The notes under the pieces were generated by a model. It worked only from the letters and a program-made list of their open reading frames with translations. It did not search any database and was not told where the DNA came from. A stretch of 64,000 bases of DNA from Sediminimonas qiaohouensis DSM 21189 (GTDB taxonomy: Bacteria > Pseudomonadota > Alphaproteobacteria > Rhodobacterales > Rhodobacteraceae). Below are positions 18,711 to 27,750 of the stretch, in pieces. The stretch lies in contig NZ_AUIJ01000003.1 in NCBI RefSeq assembly GCF_000423645.1, positions 120,203 through 184,202 of the forward strand, in the 5' to 3' direction. Every line of letters starts with the position of its first letter. Within the stretch, counting starts at the first letter, position 1. Both the position numbers and the translations under genes were made by a program.

Positions 18711-19514
18711 ATGATACGCATCTACTTCATCGCGATTGTCGCATTCCTGCTGGCTTCGGCAATCCGCGCGCAGGACAGCGTGTTGACGCCCCTGGAGACA
18801 GGAAACGATTCGCGTGGCTGGGAGGCCGTTGGCCGGCTTGATATCGATGGGCTGGGCTTCTGCACCGGGGCGCTGATTACGCCCAACCTTGTCCTGACGG
18901 CGGCGCATTGCCTGTATGATCAGAACACGGGCAAGCGGATCGACACGGATCGGATCGAATTTCGCGCGGGCTGGCGCAATGGCCGGGCAGAGGCCTATCG
19001 CAAGGTCAGTCGCGGTATCGTGCATCCCGATTACGTTTATGACGACAGCGTCGCGATGAACCGGGTACGGCACGATCTGGCGTTGTTGGAGTTGTTGCGC
19101 CCTGTGCGCACGACGCGGATCGTTCCGTTCGGAACCGATGCCGCCCCGCGCACCGGGGACCGGATTGGCGTTGTGTCCTACGCCAAGGGGCGCGCCGAGG
19201 TGCCATCGCTGGAAGAGGTGTGCAATGTGCTGGGACGCGATGGCGGGATACTGATCATGTCCTGCGAGGTTGAGTTCGGCGCATCGGGTGCGCCTGTGTT
19301 TTCGTTCAGCGATGGCAAGGTGCGCATTGTGTCCATCGTCTCGGCCAAGGCGGAATCGCGCAAGGGGAAGGTCGCCTTGGGGAGTGAGCTTGGCCCCGCA
19401 CTTGATCTGTTGCGGGCGAAGATGGCGACGGGCGGGAAAAGGTTCTTGCGTGCGGATGACGGTTCTGACGGCGCGCGGCGCTCCATGACAGGGGCGAAAT
19501 TCGTTAAGCCATAG
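18711..19514 (+). CDS. Secreted trypsin-like serine protease
   Basis: A 267-residue S1-family serine endopeptidase with a signal peptide (cleavage probably after AIRA). The catalytic triad is visible: His in LVLTAAHCLY, Asp in RHDLALLEL, Ser in EFGASGAPVF. Two cysteine pairs are likely, one around the His loop (GFCTGA and AAHC) and one around the Ser loop (VCNVLG and MSCEVEF). The Ser motif is GASGAP rather than GDSGGP; the aspartate that stabilises the activated chymotrypsin fold is replaced, as in some bacterial trypsin-like proteins. Exported to periplasm or medium. Not obviously linked to glcDEF 60 bp upstream. Confidence 0.85.
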   Translation: MIRIYFIAIVAFLLASAIRAQDSVLTPLETGNDSRGWEAVGRLDIDGLGFCTGALITPNLVLTAAHCLYDQNTGKRIDTDRIEFRAGWRNGRAEAYRKVSRGIVHPDYVYDDSVAMNRVRHDLALLELLRPVRTTRIVPFGTDAAPRTGDRIGVVSYAKGRAEVPSLEEVCNVLGRDGGILIMSCEVEFGASGAPVFSFSDGKVRIVSIVSAKAESRKGKVALGSELGPALDLLRAKMATGGKRFLRADDGSDGARRSMTGAKFVKP

Positions 19515-19610
19515 CGTTGGGCTGACGGTGGGCGAGGCTGCCTGTTGATTATCTGACATCCCATGGGAGGCATGAATGGGCTTGAGCTGCCGTTGAGGTT
19601 TAGCACCATT

Positions 19611-19838
19611 GCGCGGAATAGAGGCGCGCTTGCGCGCCGCCGCGCAGCGCCCGACCGCCCCGTCGCACCAGAGGTGCGCCGCTTATCCTCGGCACGCCTC
19701 CGGCGTGACGGGCGGGCGCTTTTGCAGCGTATGACGCTGCTGACAACGAAGATGTACTTGGCTGGCATAAAGTGCGTAACACACCCGTTGCTGCGCCCAC
19801 ACGGCGGTCGGGCACAGCGCGGCCCCTCAGCCGGTCGC
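19611..19838. repeat. Dispersed repeat, copy A (longer)
   Basis: About 228 bp closely matching 51377-51559. The shared blocks start at GCGCGGAATAGAGGCGCG and run through GGCTGGCATAAAGTGCGTAA to the GCGCGGC..CTCA tail. This copy has about 46 bp more, inserted after CGACCGCCCC and including a small GCACGCC/GGCGTGAC hairpin. On the minus strand both copies keep an open frame (MPAKY...SS.IRCKSARP...GRSGAARRRASAPLFRA), but no ribosome site supports it as a gene. It lies between the protease and the aminotransferase terminator. Confidence 0.75.
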
Positions 19839-19919
19839 AAAATGTCCGCTACAGGCCAGAATCGGACGGCGCGCGGGACCCATTTGCTAGGTAGCGAACG
19901 CTGGCGCGAGGCCAAACAA

Positions 19920-19944
19920 CGGGTGGGCGACTGCCGCCCACCCG
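19920..19944 (-). terminator. Intrinsic terminator of the aminotransferase gene
   Basis: A perfect 9-bp stem (CGGGTGGGC / GCCCACCCG) with a 7-nt loop starts 6 bases past the aminotransferase stop on the minus strand and is followed there by TTGTTT. Confidence 0.6.
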
Positions 19945-19950
19945 TGTTGA

Positions 19951-21339
19951 CTACCCGAACACCCGGCCCAATGCGGCGTCGACAGCGCCGGTGATCTGGT
20001 CAATATCGGCCTTCGTCGCGATCAGGGCCGGCGAGAAGGTCAACGTGTTGTTGAGGCCGGGAAGCGACCGGTTGGTCGCCCCGATAATCACGCCTTGCGC
20101 CGAACAATCGGCCAGCACCGCCTGCATCTGTTTTTCGCTCACGGGGTCTTTGCTGCCTCGGTCGGAAACCAGCTCTGCCCCTAGGAACAGACCCTTGCCG
20201 CGCACGTCGCCGATGACCTTATGCTTGTCCATCAGCGCGCCGAGTTGGTCTAGCATGTAATCGCCCATGGCGGTGGTGTTATCCAGCAGATCCTCGCGCT
20301 CGATGATCGCCATGTTTTCCAGAGCGGCGGCAGGGCCGGCCGTGCATCCGCCGAAGGTCGAGATGTCGCGGAAATAGTTCAGCGGATCGTCGGCGTCGTC
20401 CTTGAACATGTCGAACACCGCCTCGGTCGTCACGCAGCACGCGATGGCGGCATAGCCACTGGCGACGCCCTTGGCCATGGTGACGAAGTCGGGTTCGATT
20501 CCGTATTGCTGATAGCCGAACCAGGTGCCTGTGCGCCCGACGCCGCAAACCACCTCGTCGATATGCAACAAGATGTCGTACTTGCGGCAAATCTCTTGCA
20601 CACGTGGCCAATAGCCCGGCGGCGGGGGAATCACGCCGCCCCCTGCGGTGACCGGCTCAAGGCACAGGGCGCCGACGGTATCGGGGCCCTCATGCAGGAT
20701 GACCTCTTCTATGGCGTCGGCGGCGGCGCGGCCGTAATCCTCGCCCGCAAGATCCCACTGCGCGCGATATTCAAGGCAGTGCGGCACCGGCACAAAGCCC
20801 GGCGCAAAGGGGCCGTATTGCGCGTTGCGCTGTTCCTGACCGCCCGCCGACAGGCAGCCGATCGTGGTGCCGTGATAGTCGCGTTCGCGGTAGAGGATCT
20901 TGTGCTTGCGCCCGCCATGCCGCTTGTGCGCGATCTGGCGGATCATCTTGAAGGCCTTCTCGTTCGCCTCGGACCCGGAGTTGCAGTAATAGACGCGGGA
21001 AAGCCCCGGCATCTTCGACAGCAGCTTTTCCGAGAACATCGCGCCGGGGATCGACCCCGCCGTGCCTGCGAAATAGTTGAGCTTGAGCAACTGGTCGCGC
21101 ACGGCATTCGCGATTTCCTCGCGCCCATAACCCACGTTCACCGTCCACACACCACCCGAGACGGCATCCAGAAGTTCCTTGCCCTTCTGATCCCAGACGC
21201 GCATGCCCTTGCCCTCGACGATGACGCGGGGATCGGATGTCTCGTATGGTTTGTGCTGGCTCAGGTGATGCCAGACATTGGCGCGGTCCGCCGCCACGAC
21301 CTTTTCGATGTCGTTGTCCTGAAAAGTTCCGTCCATCAT
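19951..21339 (-). CDS. tpa: Class III aminotransferase, taurine-pyruvate aminotransferase type
   Basis: PLP-dependent class III aminotransferase of 463 residues. The cofactor lysine is in TMAKGVASGY; other landmarks are YCNSGSEANEKAFKM, YHGTTIG, and LLHIDEVVCGVGRTGTWFG. The N-terminus (MDGTFQDNDIEKVVAADRAN) and overall pattern match the enzymes named taurine--pyruvate aminotransferase in Roseobacter-group genomes, which make sulfoacetaldehyde and alanine from taurine. No xsc, tauR or taurine transporter is adjacent, so another omega-amino donor is possible. Start at 21339 or one codon later (ATGATG); GGAG precedes both. Confidence 0.72.
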   Translation of the reverse strand: MMDGTFQDNDIEKVVAADRANVWHHLSQHKPYETSDPRVIVEGKGMRVWDQKGKELLDAVSGGVWTVNVGYGREEIANAVRDQLLKLNYFAGTAGSIPGAMFSEKLLSKMPGLSRVYYCNSGSEANEKAFKMIRQIAHKRHGGRKHKILYRERDYHGTTIGCLSAGGQEQRNAQYGPFAPGFVPVPHCLEYRAQWDLAGEDYGRAAADAIEEVILHEGPDTVGALCLEPVTAGGGVIPPPPGYWPRVQEICRKYDILLHIDEVVCGVGRTGTWFGYQQYGIEPDFVTMAKGVASGYAAIACCVTTEAVFDMFKDDADDPLNYFRDISTFGGCTAGPAAALENMAIIEREDLLDNTTAMGDYMLDQLGALMDKHKVIGDVRGKGLFLGAELVSDRGSKDPVSEKQMQAVLADCSAQGVIIGATNRSLPGLNNTLTFSPALIATKADIDQITGAVDAALGRVFG

Positions 21340-21468
21340 TGCGCCGCTCCATGAATGCAGGTGCCAAGTTTCCTGCAAGCATATCACACCCGCGAGCGCC
21401 CCCGACGATAGCGCCAGACACTGCAAACCAATGACTCCAATTGCTGCGACGCGGTTGGCATATCCCCG

Positions 21469-22425
21469 TCAGGGCGTGCCAAGTAGCACCGCCTCGACTC
21501 GGCGATTGGCATCGCGTCCGGCCTTGGTGGCATTGCTGGCCCGGGGCGCGAGATAGCCCGCCCCTTCGGCGGCAAGCTGCGTGCGGTCGATGTTGTAGAG
21601 CGTGACCATCCGCTCAAGAACCGATGCGGCGCGGGCGCGCGACAGGTCTATATTGCGATCAAGTGCGCCGACGGTGTCGGTGTGACCGACAAGAGCGATG
21701 CGCCGCGCGGGATCAGCGGCAAGGAAATCCGCCAATGCGGCCAGGGACGAGAAATCCCCCTGCCCAAGGTCGGACGAGCCAGTATCGAATGTCAGGTCCG
21801 ATAGAACAACATGGCCATTTTGCTGAATGGCCTGAGCCAACGAGTGCGGCTCGGGCGTTTCTTGCGCATTGGCGGGCGCTTGGGGGGCATCAACTGGATC
21901 GGGTCTTGCAACACTGTCCGGCGGTATGCCCGCTTTGGCCACGTGGATCAGTTGCACAAAGCCCGAGTTTTCGCTGCGGCTAACCAGCAGGCCGATATGG
22001 CTCTGATTGCCGATCTGTGCGCTTAGAAAACGGAAATCGGCAAGGTTCACATACATATCGGGCGGCGGCAGGACCTCGGTCTCAAATCGAAAGTCGAAGC
22101 CGCCACAGGCGCGCGTGTCGCATTCGAACAGAACCTCGTACCCCGCTTCGTCCAGCTGCGTGCGCAACGGTGCGAGGATCTGAAGCGTGGTGATCCCCTG
22201 CGTGGGGATGCGCCATGTCTGGCGGGTGACGCGCCCCTCGACCACGCGCTCGGGGAGCTGTCCATCGGCGTACGGCCCGGTGGGGAGCGCGTAGCTATCC
22301 GGGAACGCCGTATCTTCGGTAATCGTTTGCGCATGCGAGGGGAGCCGCAGCACCTGCGCCGCCGACGCCTGCGCAACACAGTTCAGCAAGAGGGCACAGG
22401 CGCATATGACGGCAAGGCGGATCAT
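21469..22425 (-). CDS. OmpA family protein
   Basis: A 318-residue envelope protein with a signal peptide ending near ASA (residues 1-23). An N-terminal domain of unknown type (about 30-160, with CDTRACGGFDFRF probably disulfide-bonded) is followed by a proline/alanine linker and a C-terminal OmpA/peptidoglycan-binding domain (about 205-315: TFDTGSSDL, ALVGHTDTVG, LSRARAASV, GRDANRRVE). It would tether an outer-membrane or periplasmic component to peptidoglycan. It is the last of four minus-strand genes overlapping by 4 bp each. Confidence 0.87.
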   Translation of the reverse strand: MIRLAVICACALLLNCVAQASAAQVLRLPSHAQTITEDTAFPDSYALPTGPYADGQLPERVVEGRVTRQTWRIPTQGITTLQILAPLRTQLDEAGYEVLFECDTRACGGFDFRFETEVLPPPDMYVNLADFRFLSAQIGNQSHIGLLVSRSENSGFVQLIHVAKAGIPPDSVARPDPVDAPQAPANAQETPEPHSLAQAIQQNGHVVLSDLTFDTGSSDLGQGDFSSLAALADFLAADPARRIALVGHTDTVGALDRNIDLSRARAASVLERMVTLYNIDRTQLAAEGAGYLAPRASNATKAGRDANRRVEAVLLGTP

Positions 22426-22994
22426 CTGTTTTGCGCGTGATACTCGTCGTTGGGGCGCATGTCGGTGGCCGACGCAACGCGGTTCGTCATGTTGTAGAAG
22501 GCCGCGACATTGGCGATATCCCAGATGTCCCGATCACTGAATCCCACGTCACGCAGGGCTTGCCGGTGGTGTTCTTCGATCGTGGCGCTGGCGGTGGTGA
22601 CGAGGGCGGCGAAATCCAGCATCGCGCGCTGCCGTTCGTCCAGGTCGGCCACGCGGTAGTTCATCACCAACATCTCGCCCAGCTTGGGATCGCCGGACAG
22701 GGCACGTACCGCCTGCCCGTGCGCGGTGAGGCAGTAAAAGCAGTGGTTGATGGATGACACCACCACGGCGATCATCTCGCGCTCCAGTTTGCTCAGCCCG
22801 CTATCGGCCAGCATCATGTCATTGTAGAGGGCCGAAAAGGCGTTCAGCTTGTCGATGTCGAAGGCATGCGCCCGCAGCACATTGGGCACGAGGCCCAGCT
22901 TTTCCTGGCAGATGTCGAAATACTTCTGCGTCGCCTCGGGCAACGGATCGACCGGCGGCAGGTTCAGGGCGGTGGGCAGGTCGGATTTGCTCAT
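22422..22994 (-). CDS. Peroxidase-related (CMD/AhpD-like) protein
   Basis: A 190-residue carboxymuconolactone-decarboxylase-fold protein of the uncharacterised peroxidase-related type. The active-site motif is intact: a glutamate in KLEREMIAVVVSS, then HCFYCLTAHGQ with CxxC and the following His, as in AhpD. Likely a thiol-dependent peroxide reductase. It sits in an operon, overlapping GNAT upstream and OmpA downstream by 4 bp each. Confidence 0.88.
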   Translation of the reverse strand: MSKSDLPTALNLPPVDPLPEATQKYFDICQEKLGLVPNVLRAHAFDIDKLNAFSALYNDMMLADSGLSKLEREMIAVVVSSINHCFYCLTAHGQAVRALSGDPKLGEMLVMNYRVADLDERQRAMLDFAALVTTASATIEEHHRQALRDVGFSDRDIWDIANVAAFYNMTNRVASATDMRPNDEYHAQNR

Positions 22995-23722
22995 GTCATG
23001 TCCTCGCGGTGTTTGCGGTAGTGATACTGTCCCACAGCCTCCATGCCGAGGGAAGCATAGAGCGCGTTGGCCCCGGCATTGGCCTGCGTGCAGATCGCGG
23101 CGATGTGGCTGGCGCCGTTGTCCTGGGCCCAGAACGCCGCCTCGTGCATGAACCAGCGCGCCATGCCGTGCCGGCGCTGATGCGGCAGCACCTCAAGCGC
23201 ATGGATCATCGCGGTGCCGCCGTGCACGGCCACAAAAGCGGTGCCGCCGGGGTGGTCATTGATGCGCCCCATCAGCGTGGTCTTGGGTTGCGGCGCGCGA
23301 TGCATCACGGCGATGCGCCCCGGTCCAATCCCGGCCTTGGCCCAGATATCGATCTGGATCGCCAGCGGCTCCCACACGGTGAAGACAGTCACGCGTGGGG
23401 CGTGTTGTGTCGCGAGGGCCGTGGCCGGTGCCACCCAGATGGTGACCGGATCGACGACAGCGTAATCGCGCGCGTCCAGCCATGCATCCAGCTCCGAATC
23501 GCCTTGGCGGATCTGGAACAGGCGGGGCTGATTCATGTCCTGCATCGCCGCTTCGGCCGACGCGATGTCATCCTCGGTGGGCGGGGCCTTTGCCGATGTG
23601 GCCGACACGCGCTGCCCGCCGCCCTGTCCCTCGCGCAGGAGCCACGGGCCAAGCCGGCGCGTTGCGGCCGCCGGCCATGTGGCATCGCACACGTCCATCA
23701 ATTGCCGTGCATCGGGCATCAT
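22991..23722 (-). CDS. GNAT family N-acetyltransferase
   Basis: A 243-residue protein. The C-terminal half is a GNAT fold: ALEVLPHQRRHGMARWFM carries the acetyl-CoA-binding QRRHGMA (R/Q-x-x-G-x-G/A) motif and NAGANALYASLGMEAVG the typical last helix and strand. The N-terminal half looks like a second, degenerate GNAT repeat. Substrate unknown. It overlaps the CinA-like gene upstream and the peroxidase-related gene downstream by 4 bp. Confidence 0.84.
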   Translation of the reverse strand: MMPDARQLMDVCDATWPAAATRRLGPWLLREGQGGGQRVSATSAKAPPTEDDIASAEAAMQDMNQPRLFQIRQGDSELDAWLDARDYAVVDPVTIWVAPATALATQHAPRVTVFTVWEPLAIQIDIWAKAGIGPGRIAVMHRAPQPKTTLMGRINDHPGGTAFVAVHGGTAMIHALEVLPHQRRHGMARWFMHEAAFWAQDNGASHIAAICTQANAGANALYASLGMEAVGQYHYRKHREDMT

Positions 23723-24441
23723 TGGCCGAATGCCTCGCAGAGCCGGTGCATCGCGGCATCCACGCGCGCGCCGTCAGAGCCGCGAATGACGATCTGTGCG
23801 CCGAAAACACCATCCGACTGGAACGGGTAAGATCCAATCGACAGGTCGGGAAAGTCCTCGGCCAAGGTGCGCAAGGGGCCGGCGATCTCGCCCTCACCGC
23901 GCATGATGCGCAGGGTTTGCGACATCAGCGGTGCGCCGCCCGTCAGGGTGGGCAGGACACTGGCGACCATGGCCTGGAATACCGCGGGCACGCCAGCCAT
24001 GACATGCACGTTCTCAAGGGTGAAGCCCGGCGCGGCGCTTACCGGGTTTTCGATCAGGGTTGCCCCCTCGGGGATGCGGGCCATGCGCAGGCGCGCCTCG
24101 TTCAACTCTTGCGCGCTGCGCTGATAGTGGGCCTCCAAGATGGCGCGGGCATCGTCGCGCACGCCGATGGCGCGGCCAAATGCGCGGGCAATGCAATCGG
24201 CGGTGATGTCATCATGCGTGGGGCCGATGCCGCCGCTGGTGAACACGGTGTCATAGGCGTCTGCCAACGCCCGCACCGCGGTTTCGATTGCTTCGGCGTC
24301 ATCGCTGACAACGCGCACCTCGCGCAGGTCGATCCCTGCCTTGGTTAGCTCACCGGCGAGGTAGTGCATGTTGGAATCGCGCGTGCGCCCCGACAGGATT
24401 TCATCCCCGATCACAAGCATCGCGGCGGTGGGGTTGGTCAT
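23719..24441 (-). CDS. Competence/damage-inducible CinA-like molybdopterin-binding protein
   Basis: A 240-residue MoCF-biosynthesis-domain (MoaB/MogA-fold) protein matching the N-terminal half of CinA: VIGDEILSGRTRDSN, FTSGGIGPTHDDIT, and AGVPAVFQAM. The C-terminal nicotinamide-mononucleotide deamidase part of full CinA is missing. The family's biochemical role (possibly a pyrophosphatase-like activity) is not settled. The start at 24441 follows AAGGAGAGCGCC. It is first in a four-gene operon and divergent from sfsA. Confidence 0.86.
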   Translation of the reverse strand: MTNPTAAMLVIGDEILSGRTRDSNMHYLAGELTKAGIDLREVRVVSDDAEAIETAVRALADAYDTVFTSGGIGPTHDDITADCIARAFGRAIGVRDDARAILEAHYQRSAQELNEARLRMARIPEGATLIENPVSAAPGFTLENVHVMAGVPAVFQAMVASVLPTLTGGAPLMSQTLRIMRGEGEIAGPLRTLAEDFPDLSIGSYPFQSDGVFGAQIVIRGSDGARVDAAMHRLCEAFGQ

Positions 24442-24487
24442 GGCGCTCTCCTTGAACAGGGTATGGCTTCGGTATAGGCCGCACGTC

Positions 24488-25195
24488 ATGCGCTTTCAAA
24501 CCCCCCTTGTGCCTGCCGTGCTGATCCGCCGCTACAAGCGGTTCCTCGCGGATTGCCGCCTTGACGACGGGCGCGAGGTGACCGCCCATTGCGCGAACCC
24601 CGGCTCGATGCTGGGCTTGGCCGAGCCAGGCATGCGTATCTGGCTGGAGCCGAACGATGACGCGCGCAAGAAGCTGAAATTTGGCTGGCGTCTGGTGGAG
24701 CATGGAGAGGGCCATTTCACGGGTGTGGATACCGGCGTTCCCAACCGGATGCTGCGCGAGGTATTGGAGGCTGGCGCGGTGCCCGGGCTCACGGGCTATG
24801 ACGCGGTCCGCCCCGAGGTGAAGTATGGCGCGCAGGGAAGTCGCATCGATTTCCTGCTCACCGGGCAGGGGAGGCGCGATGCCTATGTCGAGGTAAAAAG
24901 CGTGACGCTATCGCGGCAGCCCGGCCTGGCCGAGTTTCCCGACAGCGTGACCAAGCGGGGCACCAAGCACCTTGAGGAACTGGCGGCAATGGCGCAGGCG
25001 GGCGCGCGGGCGGTGATGTTGTACCTGGTGCAGCGCACCGATTGCGGTCGGTTTGCGCTGGCCGCGGATATCGACCCGGCCTATGCCGACGCTCATGCAC
25101 GGGCGACCGTCAAAGGGGTCGAGACGCTGTGCTTTGCCACGCAAATCACACCCCGTGCGATCACATTGGGCCCGCCCCTGCCGCATGTTGCCTGA
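24488..25195 (+). CDS. sfsA: SfsA family DNA/RNA nuclease
   Basis: A 235-residue SfsA (sugar fermentation stimulation protein A). Landmarks are RRYKRFLADC near the start, the CANPGSM segment, and a PD-(D/E)xK-like nuclease core PEVKYGAQGSRIDFLL...DAYVEVKSVTL. The family was first described in E. coli as affecting maltose genes and later noted for its nuclease fold. The upstream purine content is modest; the start (MRFQTPL) is chosen because it begins the conserved domain and sits just past the divergent CinA-like gene. Confidence 0.92.
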   Translation: MRFQTPLVPAVLIRRYKRFLADCRLDDGREVTAHCANPGSMLGLAEPGMRIWLEPNDDARKKLKFGWRLVEHGEGHFTGVDTGVPNRMLREVLEAGAVPGLTGYDAVRPEVKYGAQGSRIDFLLTGQGRRDAYVEVKSVTLSRQPGLAEFPDSVTKRGTKHLEELAAMAQAGARAVMLYLVQRTDCGRFALAADIDPAYADAHARATVKGVETLCFATQITPRAITLGPPLPHVA

Positions 25196-25261
25196 GCCGT
25201 GGTTGTGCACCACGGCATTTCGGCTTAGATGACTGTGATGATTTTCGGACGGAGACGGCAG

Positions 25262-26134
25262 TTGAACGATCAGCACAAGGGCCGCATGACACGCGACGGC
25301 ATCCGCATCCACGAGCCTGCCGATTTTGAGGGCATGCACAGGGCTGGCCATCTGGCGGCGACGATCCTGGATGAGATCGCCGAGCACGTCTATCCCGGTC
25401 AGACCACGGCCGAGATCGACCGCCTGATCGAGGAAAAGGTCGACGCCGCCGGCGCGAAATCGGCCACTATCGGGTATCGCGGCTATCAGCATGCAAGCTG
25501 CATCAGCCTCAATCATGTCGTCTGTCACGGGATTCCCGGCGCCCCGATCCCCAAAAGCGGCGCCGAGACAGTGTCAAAAGACCTTGAGAAGCGGCGCAAG
25601 GATGACGTTCTTGTAGATGGCGACATCCTGAACATTGACGTGACCGTGATCGTGGACGGCTGGTATGGCGATACCAGCCGGATGTATGTCGCGGGCAAGC
25701 CGAGCCGCCAGGCCGAACGGTTGATCCAGATCACCCACGACGCCCTGTTCAAGGGCATCGAAGCAGTGAAGCCCGGAAACACCTTTGGAGATATCGGCCA
25801 CGCCATTCAGGCTTATGTCGAGGCAAACAGCATGTCGGTCGTGCGCGATTTTTGCGGCCATGGCCTGGGCCGTGTGTTCCACGCGCCGCCCAACGTTCTA
25901 CATTACGGTCGTTCGGGCACCGGCGCGGTTCTTGAGGAGGGGATGTTCTTTACCATTGAACCGATGGTGAACCTCCGCCGCCCGGAGACACTGGTGCTTG
26001 CGGATGAATGGACGGCAGTCACGCGCGACCGCAGCCTGTCGGCACAGTTCGAGCATTCGATTGGCGTAACCGCGCAGGGGTTCGAAATTTTCACGCTCTC
26101 GCCCGCGGGCAAGTTTCACCCGACCTACGGCTAG
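25262..26134 (+). CDS. map: Type I methionine aminopeptidase
   Basis: Removes N-terminal methionine from nascent proteins. Metal ligands are all visible: Asp in LNIDVTV, Asp in WYGDTSR, His in CGHGLGRVFH, Glu in FTIEPM, Glu in FEHSIGV. I choose a TTG start at 25262 (giving MNDQHKGRMTRDGIRIHEP, 290 aa) because GGAGACGGCAG precedes it and homologues begin the same way. ATGs at 25229 and 25286 are alternatives. It follows sfsA by 66 bp on the same strand. Confidence 0.93.
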   Translation: MNDQHKGRMTRDGIRIHEPADFEGMHRAGHLAATILDEIAEHVYPGQTTAEIDRLIEEKVDAAGAKSATIGYRGYQHASCISLNHVVCHGIPGAPIPKSGAETVSKDLEKRRKDDVLVDGDILNIDVTVIVDGWYGDTSRMYVAGKPSRQAERLIQITHDALFKGIEAVKPGNTFGDIGHAIQAYVEANSMSVVRDFCGHGLGRVFHAPPNVLHYGRSGTGAVLEEGMFFTIEPMVNLRRPETLVLADEWTAVTRDRSLSAQFEHSIGVTAQGFEIFTLSPAGKFHPTYG

Positions 26135-26141
26135 GGTTAAG

Positions 26142-26171
26142 CGGCGGGTGGCGGCGCGCGGCCACCCGCCG
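26142..26171 (+). terminator. Terminator-like hairpin between map and DUF2189 gene
   Basis: A perfect 11-bp stem (CGGCGGGTGGC / GCCACCCGCCG) with an 8-nt loop begins eight bases after the map stop; TTTTT follows 10 bases later. It lies between convergent genes and could act in both directions. Confidence 0.55.
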
Positions 26172-26184
26172 GCGCAGCAGTTTT

Positions 26185-27048
26185 TCAGTCCTCAAACGTC
26201 ACCGCGGACCGATAGAGGTGCCATGTGGCATGCCCGAGAAGTGGCATGACGATGATCAGCCCCACGAACATCGGGATCGCGGCCACGGCCAGGGAAACCG
26301 CAACGATCAGCCCCCAGGTCAGGACCGTAACAGGGTTCGCACGCGCTACGCGCAGCGATGTCGCGACAGCCACCGGGATGCCAACGCGCCTGTCCGTCAG
26401 CATCGGGAATGACACCAGGCTGGTGATCAGCACCACCAGCGCGAACAGAAATCCCACGCCCATGCCCAGGCCGATCATGGCCCAGCCCTGCGGCGTGGTC
26501 AGAACGTCGCCGAGGAACCCGCGGATGCTTTCGGGGGCCTCGGGGCCGAGGGTCGAGATGTAGATCGCGTTGGCGGCAAACATCCACAGCGTGAACAGCG
26601 CCAGCAGGTAAAGCCCCAGCACCATCACCGGCCCCACCACATGGGCGCGCAGCGCGCCGAGTGCCAAGCCCCACCGCGCAGGCTCGCCCGCCGCGCGGCG
26701 GCGGCTCATCTCATAGAGCCCGATACCAGCCACCGGACCGACCAGCGCAAAGCCCGCCGCGACCGGAAAGAACAGCGGAAGCAGCGCCATGTCGAACGCC
26801 ATCAGCGCCAGCAGGATGCCGATGACCGGGTAGATCGCCACCAGAAAGACCACGTCGGTTCGAAATGCCGCGAAATCGTCAAGCCCCAGCCGTAAGGCGT
26901 GCCCGATCGCATCCAGCCCTATCGTGTTTACCTTGGGTGGGCCCGACGCCCTGCTGCCAAGGTTCCCGGTCACCGTTTCGGCAGTGTGGCCGGTTTCGGT
27001 CACTACATGCGCTATCCAAGACAGCGGATTTCCAATCGTCTTGACCAT
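26185..27048 (-). CDS. DUF2189 domain-containing integral membrane protein
   Basis: A 287-residue protein with about six membrane helices (for example VVFLVAIYPVIGILLALMAF and GPVMVLGLYLLALFTLWMF), matching DUF2189. The N-terminal 30 residues are soluble. The start at 27048 (MVKTIGN) has a perfect AAGGAGG 6 bases upstream, so an in-frame ATG at 27141 is rejected. Function unknown; the family is widespread in alphaproteobacteria. It is downstream of rsmD with a 141-bp gap and probably has its own promoter. Confidence 0.85.
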   Translation of the reverse strand: MVKTIGNPLSWIAHVVTETGHTAETVTGNLGSRASGPPKVNTIGLDAIGHALRLGLDDFAAFRTDVVFLVAIYPVIGILLALMAFDMALLPLFFPVAAGFALVGPVAGIGLYEMSRRRAAGEPARWGLALGALRAHVVGPVMVLGLYLLALFTLWMFAANAIYISTLGPEAPESIRGFLGDVLTTPQGWAMIGLGMGVGFLFALVVLITSLVSFPMLTDRRVGIPVAVATSLRVARANPVTVLTWGLIVAVSLAVAAIPMFVGLIIVMPLLGHATWHLYRSAVTFED

Positions 27049-27189
27049 TGCGTCCTCCTTTGTTGCGCACCCGTCTCGCCAGCGGCCACAAAGGGTTGCT
27101 CTTATGGCCGGAGGGACGGCCGATCCGATTGTCACATCCAAGATACCACAATTTGGGCTGAAATTTCTTCACGATTTCGGGTTCGTACC

Positions 27190-27750
27190 TTAACGGGCGC
27201 GCAGGAGCGTGATTTGCGTATCGCCATAGCGGCGACTGTCCAGCGGCATAAGACCCTCTGGCGGCACGATCTCGGCGCTTTCTTCCCAAACGACAAGCGC
27301 ACCGGGGGCGATCCAGCCGCCTTTGAGCGCGGCAGTCATGGCCTTCTCGCCCAGCCCCTTGCCATAGGGCGGATCGAGAAACACAAGGTCATGCGCGGCG
27401 CCCTCGTTCGCGCCCAGGCGGCGCGCGTCGCGGCGCAACACGGTACAGTGCTCTTGCGCGCCGCAGATTTCCACGTTTTGCCGCAGCAGTGACAGCGCCT
27501 TGCGCCCATCTTCGACGAACGTCGCCTGCGCCGCCCCGCGCGATAGCGCCTCAAGGCCCAGTGCGCCGGTGCCGGCAAACAGGTCCAGCACCCGCGCGCC
27601 GGTGATCGGATCGTCGAAACGCCCGCCCGCAAGCATGCTGAACAGGCTTTCGCGGGTGCGATCAGTGGTAGGGCGCAAATGCGCGCCGGCATCGCCCTTG
27701 CCGACCGAGGCCAAGGCGCGGCTGCGCCACTTTCCGGCGATGATCCTCAT
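27190..27750 (-). CDS. rsmD: 16S rRNA (guanine966-N2)-methyltransferase
   Basis: A 186-residue RsmD methyltransferase that modifies G966 of 16S rRNA during 30S assembly. It begins MRIIAGKWRSRAL as usual, has the LRPTTDRTRESLFSML segment, SAM motif I VLDLFAGTGALGLEAL, and the catalytic DPPY in LVFLDPPYG (the family's N/D-PPY motif). Its start overlaps the stop of the upstream flavoprotein gene by 4 bp. Confidence 0.95.
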   Translation of the reverse strand: MRIIAGKWRSRALASVGKGDAGAHLRPTTDRTRESLFSMLAGGRFDDPITGARVLDLFAGTGALGLEALSRGAAQATFVEDGRKALSLLRQNVEICGAQEHCTVLRRDARRLGANEGAAHDLVFLDPPYGKGLGEKAMTAALKGGWIAPGALVVWEESAEIVPPEGLMPLDSRRYGDTQITLLRAR

